Positions 10,641-20,792 are shown, numbered from the stretch's first letter. The stretch is 64,000 bases of DNA from Leptospira perdikensis (GCF_004769575.1 NZ_RQGA01000019.1:92695-156694); one strand, 5' to 3'. The notes: generated by a model from the sequence alone, not told the origin. A program made the numbers and translations.

Positions 10641-12167
10641 ATGCCACTAGCGCGTTTCAATCGATTTTTTCGAACATTGTCTTTTGCCCGAGTGGTCTGT
10701 TTGGGCTTTTTTGCCGCCATTCTAATTGGTTCGGTTGCCCTCTATATTTCTGAAGAAGGAGAACTATCCTATGTGGACAGTTTTTATCTTTCCGCTTCCT
10801 CTATTTGTGTGACGGGCCTCTCCCCAGTCCCTCTTTCGGGTCTCAATCCATCCACTCATTGGATTATGCTTTTTCTCATCCAACTCGGTGGTCTTGGAAT
10901 CATCAGTTTTACCGTGATCGTCGGATTTCTCATCACCCAAGGAATTTCTAGAAACGCTCGTTTCAAAGCCTTTGTGGGTGCTGCCATTGATACCCAGGCA
11001 GAAACCGAGTCCCTTGATACAAATGAAGTGAATCGGATGTTACTTTCTATTATCAATATCTCCTTTTCTTTGGAGATTTTAGGTGCGATCGGACTTTACC
11101 TGCATATGCCGGATGGAGTGGAGGGGGGGAACACTCGTTGGTTTTTTTCCATTTTCACTGCAATCTCTTCTTTTAACAACGCTGGGTTTTCGATCACAGA
11201 TGATTTGAGTGCCTTACGTTTAGATCCCTTTTCTTTATATATCGTGTCAGGGCTTGTGATCTTTGGAGGGATAGGATTTCCCGTGATCATCCTTCTGGAA
11301 AAATTCCTACTCACTGTTTTTGTTCGGATTGTTTACCGAATCGAAGTGATGGCAGAAACTCTGATGATGGAAAAAGCATTAAAAACCGGGAATGTTCCGA
11401 GACTTTTGTTACTTCCCGCTCAGTTTTCTGCATTTTTAGAAAACCGCTTAGGTGATTATAATAAACATTTAAGAGGGGAAACTACAAGAATCCAATCTAA
11501 AGTTCTTGTTTATGGATCTTCCACCTTGTTATTGTTTGGTGCTATTGGTATTTATTTTTTAGAAAGGTCCAATCCTCATACTTTTCATGGAATGGCTCTT
11601 GTTGATAAAATCTCCAATGCCTTTTTTATGTCTGTCTGTTCTCGTACAGCTGGATTTTCTACAATGGATCTGGGCCATTTGAATGATGCTACTGTTATTA
11701 TCATTACTGTGCTTATGTTTATTGGTGGTGGTCCCCAAGGAACTGCCGGTGGTATTAAAATTACCACCTTTGTACTGTTACTTGCCTATTTGAAGAACGT
11801 GATTCAACCATCGAAACCGGTAATGTTATTCGGAGAGATAGTGTCTAAAAATTCAGTTGCTGTTGCCATTCGAGTGTACTTTCTTGCCACCATTGCTTTG
11901 GCGTTTATCTTTATTTTTCTTGGGATTTTGGACCAAAACCAACATTCCTTACACGTTATCTTTTTTGAGCTGATTTCTTCATTTTCCACAGTTGGTTTTA
12001 GTTTGAACCTCACCTCCCAATTGGGAGATATCGAAAAGTTGTTTTATGCAGCTGTGATGTATGTGGGTCGGGTAGGGATTTTTACTGTTCTCATTGCCGC
12101 CACAGGTCATTCTGGAGTTCCTAAGATGGGAACGATTGACGATGGCGTGAAGATCCAAGTCGGTTAG
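10641..12167 (+). CDS. TrkH/KtrB-family potassium transporter subunit
   Basis: A 508-residue integral membrane protein with repeated membrane-pore-membrane units. The first selectivity-filter-like loop is ASSICVTGLSP, and the later ones are AISSFNNAGFS, SVCSRTAGFSTMD and SSFSTVGFSLN, each with the central glycine expected of the Trk/Ktr/HKT superfamily. It should import K+ (or Na+/K+) together with a TrkA/KtrA-type RCK regulator, which is not in the window. The start is supported by AGGGGAAT just before the ATG. A gene for an unknown membrane-anchored protein follows 45 bases later. Confidence 0.9.
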   Translation: MPLARFNRFFRTLSFARVVCLGFFAAILIGSVALYISEEGELSYVDSFYLSASSICVTGLSPVPLSGLNPSTHWIMLFLIQLGGLGIISFTVIVGFLITQGISRNARFKAFVGAAIDTQAETESLDTNEVNRMLLSIINISFSLEILGAIGLYLHMPDGVEGGNTRWFFSIFTAISSFNNAGFSITDDLSALRLDPFSLYIVSGLVIFGGIGFPVIILLEKFLLTVFVRIVYRIEVMAETLMMEKALKTGNVPRLLLLPAQFSAFLENRLGDYNKHLRGETTRIQSKVLVYGSSTLLLFGAIGIYFLERSNPHTFHGMALVDKISNAFFMSVCSRTAGFSTMDLGHLNDATVIIITVLMFIGGGPQGTAGGIKITTFVLLLAYLKNVIQPSKPVMLFGEIVSKNSVAVAIRVYFLATIALAFIFIFLGILDQNQHSLHVIFFELISSFSTVGFSLNLTSQLGDIEKLFYAAVMYVGRVGIFTVLIAATGHSGVPKMGTIDDGVKIQVG

Positions 12168-12212
12168 AATGGACATAAAAATCAGTTTTAGTATTTTGAG
12201 GAAGGTTCAGAC

Positions 12213-13247
12213 TTGGTATTTGTGAAATTACGCATTCGAGATCTATTTTTTTCGCCTTGGAAACCTCCACTTTTGACCAATCCAGAACTGGAATTTGAGA
12301 AACAAAAAGAGATTCAAAAAAAAGGCCTATCGCAATTGGAATCCCGATTGGAATCAATAGAACTTCTTTTGACAAGTGATAAATGGGAAGATGCAAAACT
12401 TCTATTCCATCAACTCACTTATGACTTAGTCAATTTTCAATTACAAAGAACAGGTCAGAAAGAAATTCCCTTCGGAGCAAACCTCTCCAGTTTCTCTATT
12501 CCAGAGTCGGATCGTAAATCAAAACCATTTCGTTTTTTAGAATTTTCGGACAAACTTTCTGAACTCAAAAATACGGAACTCGACAAGATTTTGACCTTTG
12601 CCATTGATACTTATGAATTCCTTTTGGAAGAATCTAATAAAGAATTCAAATCACGTTTAATGACGACCCTTGATTCCTTTCGTTTGATCAAACGAATTCG
12701 CATTTTACTGGTTAGTTTGGTATTTACTTTTAGTTTTGTGAGTTTTTTCTATTACCAATACAAATACCCGGTAATGAAAGATCAATCGATCAAGTTGTAT
12801 ACTTTTGTAAGTAAGGAAAATCAGCAGACTTCCGAATCTCGGGTGGTGTCATTGCCCGTATTAAAAAAAGACATTGGCAATTGGGTTGAATATGAATTTC
12901 CTCTTGATGAATCTATGTCTTCCTTTGGCGGATTACGTATCGATCCTTTAGAGCAGAGAGGAATTCGTTTCGTTTTGGATCAAATTAGTATTTGGGATTC
13001 TAAAGGAAAAGAAATCTACTCTAAACGGATAATCGTCAGCCCGAATCTGTTGCCGGAAGATTACCAGGATTTTTTGAAAATTGTGGATGTTAAAACTGCC
13101 AGCAAACAAATGCCAGGTGAGATTGTGGAAATGATCACAACTGGATCGGATCCTCAAATCCAATTGGTATTCGCAACCTTAAATGATGCAAAAATCATTA
13201 AATTAAAAATGAAATACATTGAAGCCCATAAAGTGAAGAAAAAATGA
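12213..13247 (+). CDS. Unknown protein with a single central membrane segment
   Basis: Not recognised. The first 165 residues are charged, helical and probably cytoplasmic. One membrane segment follows (about residues 168-188, ILLVSLVFTFSFVSFFYY), then a probably external beta-rich domain of about 150 residues. The TTG start is preceded by GAGGAAGG at the right distance. The stop codon overlaps the ATG of the prenyltransferase gene by four bases (ATGA), so the two proteins are translationally coupled and may work together, for example as an accessory factor to the prenyltransferase (inference only). Confidence 0.65.
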   Translation: MVFVKLRIRDLFFSPWKPPLLTNPELEFEKQKEIQKKGLSQLESRLESIELLLTSDKWEDAKLLFHQLTYDLVNFQLQRTGQKEIPFGANLSSFSIPESDRKSKPFRFLEFSDKLSELKNTELDKILTFAIDTYEFLLEESNKEFKSRLMTTLDSFRLIKRIRILLVSLVFTFSFVSFFYYQYKYPVMKDQSIKLYTFVSKENQQTSESRVVSLPVLKKDIGNWVEYEFPLDESMSSFGGLRIDPLEQRGIRFVLDQISIWDSKGKEIYSKRIIVSPNLLPEDYQDFLKIVDVKTASKQMPGEIVEMITTGSDPQIQLVFATLNDAKIIKLKMKYIEAHKVKKK

Positions 13248-14143
13248 TCTACCTATATCTCAAATTAATGCGAGTCCCTCAGTGGGTGAAAAACATTATC
13301 CTTTTTGCAGGATTGATTTTTTCTAAAAAAATCTTTGAACTTCCTTCATTAACAAAAGTTTGTTTGGCTTTTCTTTGTTTTTCTCTAGTGGCCAGTTGCC
13401 AATATGTGTTTAACGATTTTTTAGACCAAAAAGAAGACGCAAAACATCCTGAGAAAAAAAATCGACCACTTGCAAGTGGAGAACTTGATTCCGGAATTGC
13501 TTTGGCCATCACCGGAGTGATATTACCCGTGGCGTTAATTGGTGCTTATAAATTGTCACCAGTTTTCTTTTACCTAACCATCTTTTACCTTCTTTTCAAT
13601 ATGTTATATAGCAAAGTTTTAAAACATATTGTGATTTTGGATGTGATGAGTATCTCTATTGGATTTGTTTTACGTGCCATAGCCGGTGCCGTAGTCATTG
13701 GAGTCGAATTTTCTCACTGGTTATTACTTTGTACTTTTATGTTGGCTCTCTTTTGGGGATTTTCCAAACGTAGGGGAGAGATTAATATTTTAAAAACAGA
13801 TGCCGGCAAACATAGAAAGATTTTAGAAGAATATTCTATTGAGTTCCTGGATTTGATGATGGCTGTTGTTGCCACCTTAACTCTTGTCAGTTATGTGATG
13901 TACACAGTGAGTGCTGAAACTGCAAAAAGTTTAGGAACCCCATATATGGTGTACACAGTTCCTATTGTGGTTTATGCTATCTTTCGTTCATTATACATTA
14001 TCTATATTAAGAACATGGGTCATAACCCGACCAAAGCCATTCTCACCGATGTGAGTGTTTTGGTCTCTGGGTTTATTTGGCTCCTTCTCATCTTATTTTT
14101 GATGTTTGGGAACTTATCCGGCCAACCACCAGTCTTACAATAG
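13244..14143 (+). CDS. UbiA-superfamily prenyltransferase, DPPR-synthase-like
   Basis: A polytopic membrane enzyme of 299 residues with about eight or nine membrane helices. The first aspartate motif NDFLDQKED and HPEKKNRPLASGEL, the opening MRVPQWVKNIILFAGLIFS, and the second region LDVMSISIGFVLRAIAGAV resemble decaprenyl-phosphate 5-phosphoribosyltransferases (mycobacterial Rv3806c type) more than quinone or heme prenyltransferases. The predicted reaction is transfer of phosphoribose to a polyprenyl phosphate, as a sugar donor for cell-envelope glycans. This is inferred from family motifs only; the partner epimerase genes are not in the window. It overlaps the previous gene by four bases. 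Confidence 0.75.
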   Translation: MIYLYLKLMRVPQWVKNIILFAGLIFSKKIFELPSLTKVCLAFLCFSLVASCQYVFNDFLDQKEDAKHPEKKNRPLASGELDSGIALAITGVILPVALIGAYKLSPVFFYLTIFYLLFNMLYSKVLKHIVILDVMSISIGFVLRAIAGAVVIGVEFSHWLLLCTFMLALFWGFSKRRGEINILKTDAGKHRKILEEYSIEFLDLMMAVVATLTLVSYVMYTVSAETAKSLGTPYMVYTVPIVVYAIFRSLYIIYIKNMGHNPTKAILTDVSVLVSGFIWLLLILFLMFGNLSGQPPVLQ

Positions 14144-14148
14144 AGACT

Positions 14149-14658
14149 ATGAAAATTTGGAAGCAGTTACCGTATGGCTGGAAGGTGGTCTTCGCCTTTG
14201 TTTTCTTTTTTTCGACCACCCTTTGTTTTGCTTACTTTAAGGGTAGGGACACACGTCCCGGGGTTCCCATCGAAATTCTTGCAACTACCCCTACCGAAGC
14301 CAATTCATGGAAAGGCCACCCGAAGGTAGTTTATTTTTGGGCGACCTGGTGCACCATTTGTAAGGCCTATGCCCCCATTCTCGAGGCCAATTTGAACTTT
14401 TTGCCAAAATCCACCATCTTTCTTTCTGTCCTAGAAGCTGAGGATTCTTTGGAAACCAAAGAAATTATGGCCGAACTCACACCTGAATCCAAACATCCCA
14501 TTTATGCCGCCAACTACCGAATCCTAAAAGAATGGCGAATTTCGGCCTATCCTACAACGGTTTTTTTAAACGGAAACGGGGAGGTAGTCTTTTCTGATAC
14601 GGGAATTCTAAGTCCGATTGGATTTTGGCTCCGCACTTTTCTTTTGCGCTTTTTATAA
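14149..14658 (+). CDS. Membrane-anchored thioredoxin-like protein
   Basis: The product has about 169 residues. An N-terminal membrane anchor (VVFAFVFFFSTTLCFAYF) is followed by a thioredoxin fold with the redox motif W-C-T-I-C in YFWATWCTICKAYAP and the cis-proline loop AYPTTVFL. It looks like a TlpA/ResA/ScsD-type extracytoplasmic disulfide reductase. The frame is open from 14077, inside the prenyltransferase gene, but the ATG at 14149, five bases after that gene's stop, gives the natural anchor start. It is probably co-transcribed with the two genes upstream. Confidence 0.82.
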   Translation: MKIWKQLPYGWKVVFAFVFFFSTTLCFAYFKGRDTRPGVPIEILATTPTEANSWKGHPKVVYFWATWCTICKAYAPILEANLNFLPKSTIFLSVLEAEDSLETKEIMAELTPESKHPIYAANYRILKEWRISAYPTTVFLNGNGEVVFSDTGILSPIGFWLRTFLLRFL

Positions 14659-14675
14659 ATTGTCGATGATATAAC

Positions 14676-15449
14676 ATGGATTCTTCCTTCAAACCCAAAC
14701 CGCTTTTGAATAAGTCGGAACTCCGACAAATCAAACGCAGTAAAACTCGGGTCGAAGGAAAGAAGGTCATCACTGATGACGTTAAAAAACTAAAATCACT
14801 CAAAGTCACACCGGAACTGAGTTTCCAAGAATCCATCGATTACTACAAAGAACCAATTTGGATCGAATACTACATTCCAAAAGAATCCCGATTTGCTTTC
14901 GAAACAAAATATCTTTTTATTCTGCTCGTAGATCCAAAAATCACAAATGATCCGAGTGATGCGGAAAGAAAACGGGCCTCGGTCAATCGTGAAATTGTAG
15001 ATGTGTTTGCTTATATGGAATCTCATCCCGATGCCATAAGGCTCATTGAAGATTCGTATCATTCCACAATTTCGATGCATGAAACAGTCCATCATATCTT
15101 CAAAGCTTACAAAGAAACTGGGGCCACAGAAGATTTAAAAACTGCCTGTTATCTAACAGAAGCATTACTTAAATACGAACCAACCATTGCAGGTCTTACA
15201 TACTTTCGTGACTATGTTATCTATAACTTAAATTTTTTCATTCGCACTTTGAATCGTTTGAAGATTGAGTTTGCCTTGGAAGATGCTACAGTATCTCTTC
15301 TCATCAAACGCCGGAATGAACTTTGGGAAATGGAACACCGCGAAGAAGACGAAGATTTTGATTTGTTAGCGGCTCTCTTTTTTGAACAAGCTTTCCCAAA
15401 TCGTGGGGCCGGTGAACTTTCTAGCGATGATATGTTACTCTTCGAATGA
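14676..15449 (+). CDS. Unknown cytoplasmic protein
   Basis: Not recognised. The 257-residue protein has a basic N-terminal 45 residues (many K/R), then an alpha-rich body without signal peptide or membrane segment, and an acidic tail (EDEDFD, then ending DDMLLFE). No catalytic motif was identified; an SMHETVHHIFKAY segment contains three histidines but does not form a familiar metal site. It starts 17 bases after the thioredoxin-like gene and may share its transcript. Its 3' end is ten bases from the convergent gene at 15459. Confidence 0.65.
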   Translation: MDSSFKPKPLLNKSELRQIKRSKTRVEGKKVITDDVKKLKSLKVTPELSFQESIDYYKEPIWIEYYIPKESRFAFETKYLFILLVDPKITNDPSDAERKRASVNREIVDVFAYMESHPDAIRLIEDSYHSTISMHETVHHIFKAYKETGATEDLKTACYLTEALLKYEPTIAGLTYFRDYVIYNLNFFIRTLNRLKIEFALEDATVSLLIKRRNELWEMEHREEDEDFDLLAALFFEQAFPNRGAGELSSDDMLLFE

Positions 15450-15458
15450 GTTTGTTCG

Positions 15459-16322
15459 TTACAAAAACCAATGAAATAAATCTAATAAATTATGAATTTG
15501 TGGGAACAGTTGTTTTTTCTTTAGAACTGTTGTTTCTGTTAATTGCATAGCGATGGGAATTTGTTTTTCTTGGAATGTAAAACTGAGTTTGGAAACTGAT
15601 TTTGATGTCTCTTTCCAATCAGTGAATCCGTTGGATTCTTCGGAAAGTGGAAAACTATTCAATAATATATCCCAGAAATCTGACCAAGAAACAAGAACTT
15701 CCGATATGGTTCCAATTCCTGTTTTTAAATCTCTATAGAGATGTTCTTTCATAAAGTCTTTGATTCCAATGGATAAAAACTGTTTTTCTCTCTTTAGTTT
15801 CGCGAGTTCAGGAATGACGGTTCTTGGATCTAATACATCCCAATCCAAAATGAGAAAATGGCATGGTCCTGTTTGGATTCGTTTTAAAAGAAACTCCATA
15901 TTCCCTTCCGTAAATACAGTTTGACCCATCGTTTTCAAAAACACTGACAGTTGTTTGTCGAAAATAGGATTTTTTGTGTAAACAACCCAAGTCAATTTTG
16001 ACATACCCAAGGTATTCATAGGCAGAGTGTGAATTTCTGAATATGATTTTTCCCAAAGTAACGAAACACCTATGTTTTTATAAATTTCTTTATCCTCTTT
16101 TGTAAAATTACCACATAATATTGGTTCGATGCTCCAATCGAGTAGTTCTTTTGCAATTTCAGGAGTTGGTTTGGAGAAAAGACGAATAGAATCTGGATAG
16201 TCTTTCCAAGTTTTCTGTGTACATTCTTTTACGACGAATCCTTGTACTTGTAACCATGCGGTGATCAGGTTTTTTTCTGAGTCAGGAACTTGTGTCAAAA
16301 CAGCACCGAATAGAGAGTCCAT
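15459..16322 (-). CDS. Unknown protein, possibly with degenerate receiver-like halves
   Basis: Not firmly recognised. Of 287 residues, about 105-215 alternate hydrophobic strands and helices (LTWVVYTKNPIFDKQLSVFLKTMG, CHFLILDWDVLDP, then LSIGIKDF), reminiscent of a response-regulator receiver in which LILDWD holds the place of the phosphorylated aspartate. The first 100 residues may be a second, more decayed copy. There is no output domain. The idea of a pseudo-receiver is an inference. It is divergent from the PhaR-like gene, with 58 bases between the two starts. Confidence 0.6.
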   Translation of the reverse strand: MDSLFGAVLTQVPDSEKNLITAWLQVQGFVVKECTQKTWKDYPDSIRLFSKPTPEIAKELLDWSIEPILCGNFTKEDKEIYKNIGVSLLWEKSYSEIHTLPMNTLGMSKLTWVVYTKNPIFDKQLSVFLKTMGQTVFTEGNMEFLLKRIQTGPCHFLILDWDVLDPRTVIPELAKLKREKQFLSIGIKDFMKEHLYRDLKTGIGTISEVLVSWSDFWDILLNSFPLSEESNGFTDWKETSKSVSKLSFTFQEKQIPIAMQLTETTVLKKKQLFPQIHNLLDLFHWFL

Positions 16323-16380
16323 TACGATTGTATTTTAGTTGACCCCCTAGGCTTGAAAGTCATTTTAAAAAGCATCTCCG

Positions 16381-16929
16381 ATGAAGCTCCTCAAGCGATA
16401 CGCAAACCGTAGGCTCTATGATCCAGAAACCAGCTCCACCATCACTTTAGAAGATGTGGCCAAGATGATCATCGGGGGAGAAGAAATCAAAGTCCAAGAC
16501 AATATGACTGGAGAAGACATCACTCCTAAAATCTTAGGACAAACCTTTCTCAAGGTCAGTTTGGGGCAAAGAAACGAAGATTTTTCTAATTTTATGTTAA
16601 CCTCTCTCATTCGAGAAACGGGTAGGGATGTTTCGGGACTCTTCGAACGTTTGATTCTCGGTGGCATCGGTGCTAACTACCTTACCTCGGAACGCCTGGA
16701 GAAAATTGTTACCTCTATGGTGGAACTTGGGGAATTGCAGGAAGCGGACTTTAGCAATTATCGCGAAGACCTGTTACGTAAAATGGCTTCTCGAGCCAGC
16801 GAAAAAAAAGAACAGATCCAAAGGGATTTGGAAAAATTCAGCCAGTCCATTTTGGAAGAAAACAAGGCTACTCTTGGCGATCTTTCCGAAAAATTAAAAG
16901 AAGTCGCAGAAAAATTAAAAGAAAATTAG
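16381..16929 (+). CDS. PhaR-like polyhydroxyalkanoate accumulation regulator
   Basis: The first 65 residues ([26 protein letters not shown], then [20 protein letters not shown]) match the PHB/PHA accumulation regulator DNA-binding domain, in which a short N-terminal R/Y-rich motif is diagnostic. The C-terminal 70 residues are a highly charged coiled coil, as in phasin-associated regulators. Members repress phasin and PHA genes and bind PHA granules, but the domain is also found in bacteria without PHA synthesis; no PHA synthase is in this window. Length 182 residues. Confidence 0.82.
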   Translation: MKLLKRYANRRLYDPETSSTITLEDVAKMIIGGEEIKVQDNMTGEDITPKILGQTFLKVSLGQRNEDFSNFMLTSLIRETGRDVSGLFERLILGGIGANYLTSERLEKIVTSMVELGELQEADFSNYREDLLRKMASRASEKKEQIQRDLEKFSQSILEENKATLGDLSEKLKEVAEKLKEN

Positions 16930-16970
16930 CGAGAATCGGTTAGAATGGCCACCCCGTGAGGTCATTTAGA

Positions 16971-17858
16971 ATGGTTCGAAAGATAGGCTGGTATTTCATT
17001 TTTCTTTTGGTTCCTTTTTCCCTTTCTGCAGAGAGTGAAGAGCGGTTTTTCGAGATTCAACGTACACGTCTTTCCTCTTCCAATCTTATCGAGGTTCGGG
17101 ATGCGATAGACCAACTTACCTTTGTTAAATCGAATCAAGGGATTCGTGATATTATATCGGTGATGGAAGGGGCTCCTAATTTTCCAACAAGTCCGGGGAA
17201 TCTACCTGCTGTTAAATTTTATGCTGCTAAAGCTTTGGGAATCAAAGGAGACAAACTTGCGGTTCCTCATTTGGTCAAAACCTACCAAAAGGAGTCTGTC
17301 AACATTGCCGAGCACAATCCTCCGAAAACAAGAACTTGGAAAGATGGAGTTGCCGATAGTCGTTCTCTTTCCAGTCCTTATTTTTATGAAGATGGAGAGA
17401 TCCCGATCACTCTTACTTGTGGAGAGATCTTAAGAGCCTTAGGTTCTTTACCTTTAACTTCAGAATCGGAATCAACAATCAAATCGGCCCTTATCAGCCC
17501 CAATTTTTATCTTAGAAGTTCTGCAGCAGACGCAATTTATCTTTCTCGTAAAAAAGAGGCGTTACCCAATTTAGTCGAGGCTCTTGGTAAGGAATCGGTA
17601 CCCTACGCAAAAATTTCCATCTTATCAGCAGTGGTGGGACTCGAACGATTGCCAAATCAAAACTACAAAGCGGTTTTGGAATCACTGACGGACACAGACC
17701 CAGAAGTTCGCGCCAAAGCATCGGATGCCCTCCGTAGATTGGACTTCCGGATTTCGGCACCTTACTTAGAAAAGGTGATTCAGTCTGAAAACGACCCTAA
17801 GGTCTTAAAACAAATGAAATCTGATTACCAATTTCTCGTTTCCTTTCATACCCCGTAA
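16971..17858 (+). CDS. Exported HEAT-repeat protein
   Basis: A signal peptide (residues 1-20, ending SLSAES) precedes a protein of about 275 residues built of helical HEAT/PBS-lyase-like repeats. Repeat-like units are clear around VKFYAAKALGIKGDKLAVPHL, SPNFYLRSSAADAIYLSRK and TDPEVRAKASDALRRLD. The role is likely protein-protein binding in the periplasm. The frame is open from a GTG at 16956, but that codon begins GTGAGG, the apparent ribosome-binding site for the ATG at 16971, which also gives the better signal peptide. No partner can be inferred from context. Confidence 0.78.
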   Translation: MVRKIGWYFIFLLVPFSLSAESEERFFEIQRTRLSSSNLIEVRDAIDQLTFVKSNQGIRDIISVMEGAPNFPTSPGNLPAVKFYAAKALGIKGDKLAVPHLVKTYQKESVNIAEHNPPKTRTWKDGVADSRSLSSPYFYEDGEIPITLTCGEILRALGSLPLTSESESTIKSALISPNFYLRSSAADAIYLSRKKEALPNLVEALGKESVPYAKISILSAVVGLERLPNQNYKAVLESLTDTDPEVRAKASDALRRLDFRISAPYLEKVIQSENDPKVLKQMKSDYQFLVSFHTP

Positions 17859-17885
17859 GTTTTCTTTATTTTCATTGTGGACAAA

Positions 17886-17918
17886 TCCGCTTTTTCTCTT
17901 AAAATGTGACAGAGCGGA
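17886..17918 (+). promoter_or_regulatory. Possible leader hairpin covering the cysK ribosome-binding site
   Basis: TCCGCT (17886-17891) is complementary to AGCGGA (17913-17918), which overlaps the GGAGA ribosome-binding site of cysK. The following TTTCTC (17893-17898) could instead pair with GAGAAA (17917-17922). Either pairing would mask the ribosome-binding site. Function is speculative; the arms are only six bases. Confidence 0.3.
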
Positions 17919-17924
17919 GAAATT

Positions 17925-18839
<915 letters not shown>

Positions 18840-18851
18840 TAGGGATTTACA

Positions 18852-20792
18852 ATCACCAAACTTTTAATAGTCGAATCACCGACAAAAGCAACAACAATCG
18901 CTTCTTATTTAGATAAGGATTGGGTTGTTGTTGCTACCAAAGGTCATATCAAAGACCTTCCAACCAAATCCTATGGGATTGATTTTCAAAATTCATTTGA
19001 ACCGGAATATGAATGGTTAAAAGGTAAAAAAACTGTTTTTTCCGCGATTAAAACCAAAGCAAAATTAGCTTCCATAATTTATATTGCTAGTGACCCTGAT
19101 CGCGAAGGGGAAATTATCGCCAAACATTGTTTTGATGAATTAATTAAACTAAAAAAACCTATCTTTCGACTTCGTTTAAAAGAAATCTCTAAAACGGAAG
19201 TTGACCGTCAGATCAAATTAAAATCTGGTTTGGATTTGGCAGAAATTGAATCACAAATTGCGAGAAGAATTGTAGATCGAATTTTTGGATTTGAGGTTTC
19301 ACCTGATTTATGGAAACAATTAAAAATTTCTTCCTTATCGGCAGGACGTGTTCAATCCACCGTCTTACATTGGATCTGTGAAAGGGAAAGGGAAATTCAA
19401 AACTTTTCCAAAGAAATTTACTACCAATTAAAATTACAAGGCTCTGTTTCTGGTGAGTCTGTGGATTTGGACCACCAAACAAAAGATAAATTAGATTCTA
19501 AATCGATCCAAAAAGTCCTTGCGGATATAGGAATTCTGCCGGAACCAAATCGGTTAAAAGAAATTCTATTGTCCGAGATCAAAAAGAAAAATATCAAACG
19601 AAATCCCCCTCCGGCATTTTCGACAGCAAGTTTACTTGAAACCAGTTTCCGTGTTTTAGGTTTTGATTCCAAAAAAACAATGAAAATAGCTCAGACGCTC
19701 TTTGAGGGAAAATCCATTGGTTCTGGAGAACGAATTGGACTGATCACTTATATGCGTACGGATAGTACTCGTGTGTCCGATTCGAAACGTGAGTTAGGAG
19801 TGAGTTACTTAAAAAAACATTTTCCTAGTTTGGTTTTGGAAGGATCCATCACTCCTAAAAAACAAAAAAAATACTCGCAAGATGCTCATGAAGCCGTGAT
19901 TCCCATTCATCCCGATTATAGTCCAGAGACAATTGGTTCTTATTTATCTAATGAAGAAAGAAGTTTGTATGCCTTGATTTGGGAACGTTTTTTGACATCT
20001 CTAATGAAGCCAGAGTTAGGTGAAGAAACCGTTTATGAATTCCATAAAAATAATCATGTTTTTATCTATAAAAATGAATTCATCACAGATTCTGGATTTA
20101 AAGCCTTTGGAAAAAGAGATCAGAAAAAACATTCGAAAAAGTTTGATTGGAAAATCGGAGATCCGTTTTTATATGAGTCGCACTCTATCGAAGAAAAACA
20201 AACGGAACCACCCGTTCGGTACACACAAGGCAAACTAGTACAAAAGATGGAAGATACAGGTGTGGGACGGCCATCCACTTATGGAAGTATCATTGAAACC
20301 TTAAGAACAAGAAAATACATCGTAGAATACCATAAATCCATTGGACCAACATCGCTTGGAATGATAGTGGATGATTATCTTTTTCTTAATTTTCAAGAGA
20401 TGATTGGAGAATCATTCACCAAAGACTTGGAAAACAAGTTAGACCAAATCACCGAAGATAAATCATCACGTATCAATCTGATCCAAAATTTTTATGATAG
20501 TTTGGTTGGTTTGTTGCGTACACCGAGAAAAAAATATACGAGTACGGAAAGAAAATATCCAAAATACAAAGAAGAAACACTTCCCAGTACTTACGCAAAA
20601 CCCAACCCAAATCGTTCCGCGAAGATAAAGGCCTCTACAACTAGAATTTCCATCCCCACAGAGCAGACGAATGCAAAACCTTGTCCCGTTTGCAAAGAAG
20701 GTGTGGTGAAAACGAAACTAGGCAAAAAAGGAAAAACCATTTATTTTTGTTCTCGTTACCCGCATTGTGACTACATCACCTATGAATCCTAA
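18852..20792 (+). CDS. topA: DNA topoisomerase I, apparently starting at an ATC codon
   Basis: Type IA topoisomerase relaxing negative supercoils. Reading from 18852, the TOPRIM domain is complete: KLLIVESPTKA with the catalytic glutamate near residue 8, and SDPDREGE near residue 81. The active-site tyrosine is in ITYMRTDSTRVS near residue 299, and one C4 zinc ribbon (CPVC...CSRYPHC) ends the 646-residue protein. The frame has no ATG, GTG or TTG between the stop at 18840 and a TTG at 19230, which would delete the whole TOPRIM domain. The ATC at 18852 aligns with the usual methionine before S/T-K-x-L-x-I-V-E-S-P and has AGGG eight bases upstream, so it is taken as the start. Downstream, the stop overlaps the start of hemH. 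Confidence 0.85.
   Translation: MTKLLIVESPTKATTIASYLDKDWVVVATKGHIKDLPTKSYGIDFQNSFEPEYEWLKGKKTVFSAIKTKAKLASIIYIASDPDREGEIIAKHCFDELIKLKKPIFRLRLKEISKTEVDRQIKLKSGLDLAEIESQIARRIVDRIFGFEVSPDLWKQLKISSLSAGRVQSTVLHWICEREREIQNFSKEIYYQLKLQGSVSGESVDLDHQTKDKLDSKSIQKVLADIGILPEPNRLKEILLSEIKKKNIKRNPPPAFSTASLLETSFRVLGFDSKKTMKIAQTLFEGKSIGSGERIGLITYMRTDSTRVSDSKRELGVSYLKKHFPSLVLEGSITPKKQKKYSQDAHEAVIPIHPDYSPETIGSYLSNEERSLYALIWERFLTSLMKPELGEETVYEFHKNNHVFIYKNEFITDSGFKAFGKRDQKKHSKKFDWKIGDPFLYESHSIEEKQTEPPVRYTQGKLVQKMEDTGVGRPSTYGSIIETLRTRKYIVEYHKSIGPTSLGMIVDDYLFLNFQEMIGESFTKDLENKLDQITEDKSSRINLIQNFYDSLVGLLRTPRKKYTSTERKYPKYKEETLPSTYAKPNPNRSAKIKASTTRISIPTEQTNAKPCPVCKEGVVKTKLGKKGKTIYFCSRYPHCDYITYES

Noticed and set aside
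14077..14148. Thioredoxin-like protein starting at 14077
   Set aside because: The extension lies in the prenyltransferase coding region and would place extra residues before a normal membrane anchor.
19230..20792. topA starting at the TTG 19230
   Set aside because: That product would lack the entire catalytic TOPRIM domain, whose conserved motifs are encoded without a stop just upstream in the same frame.
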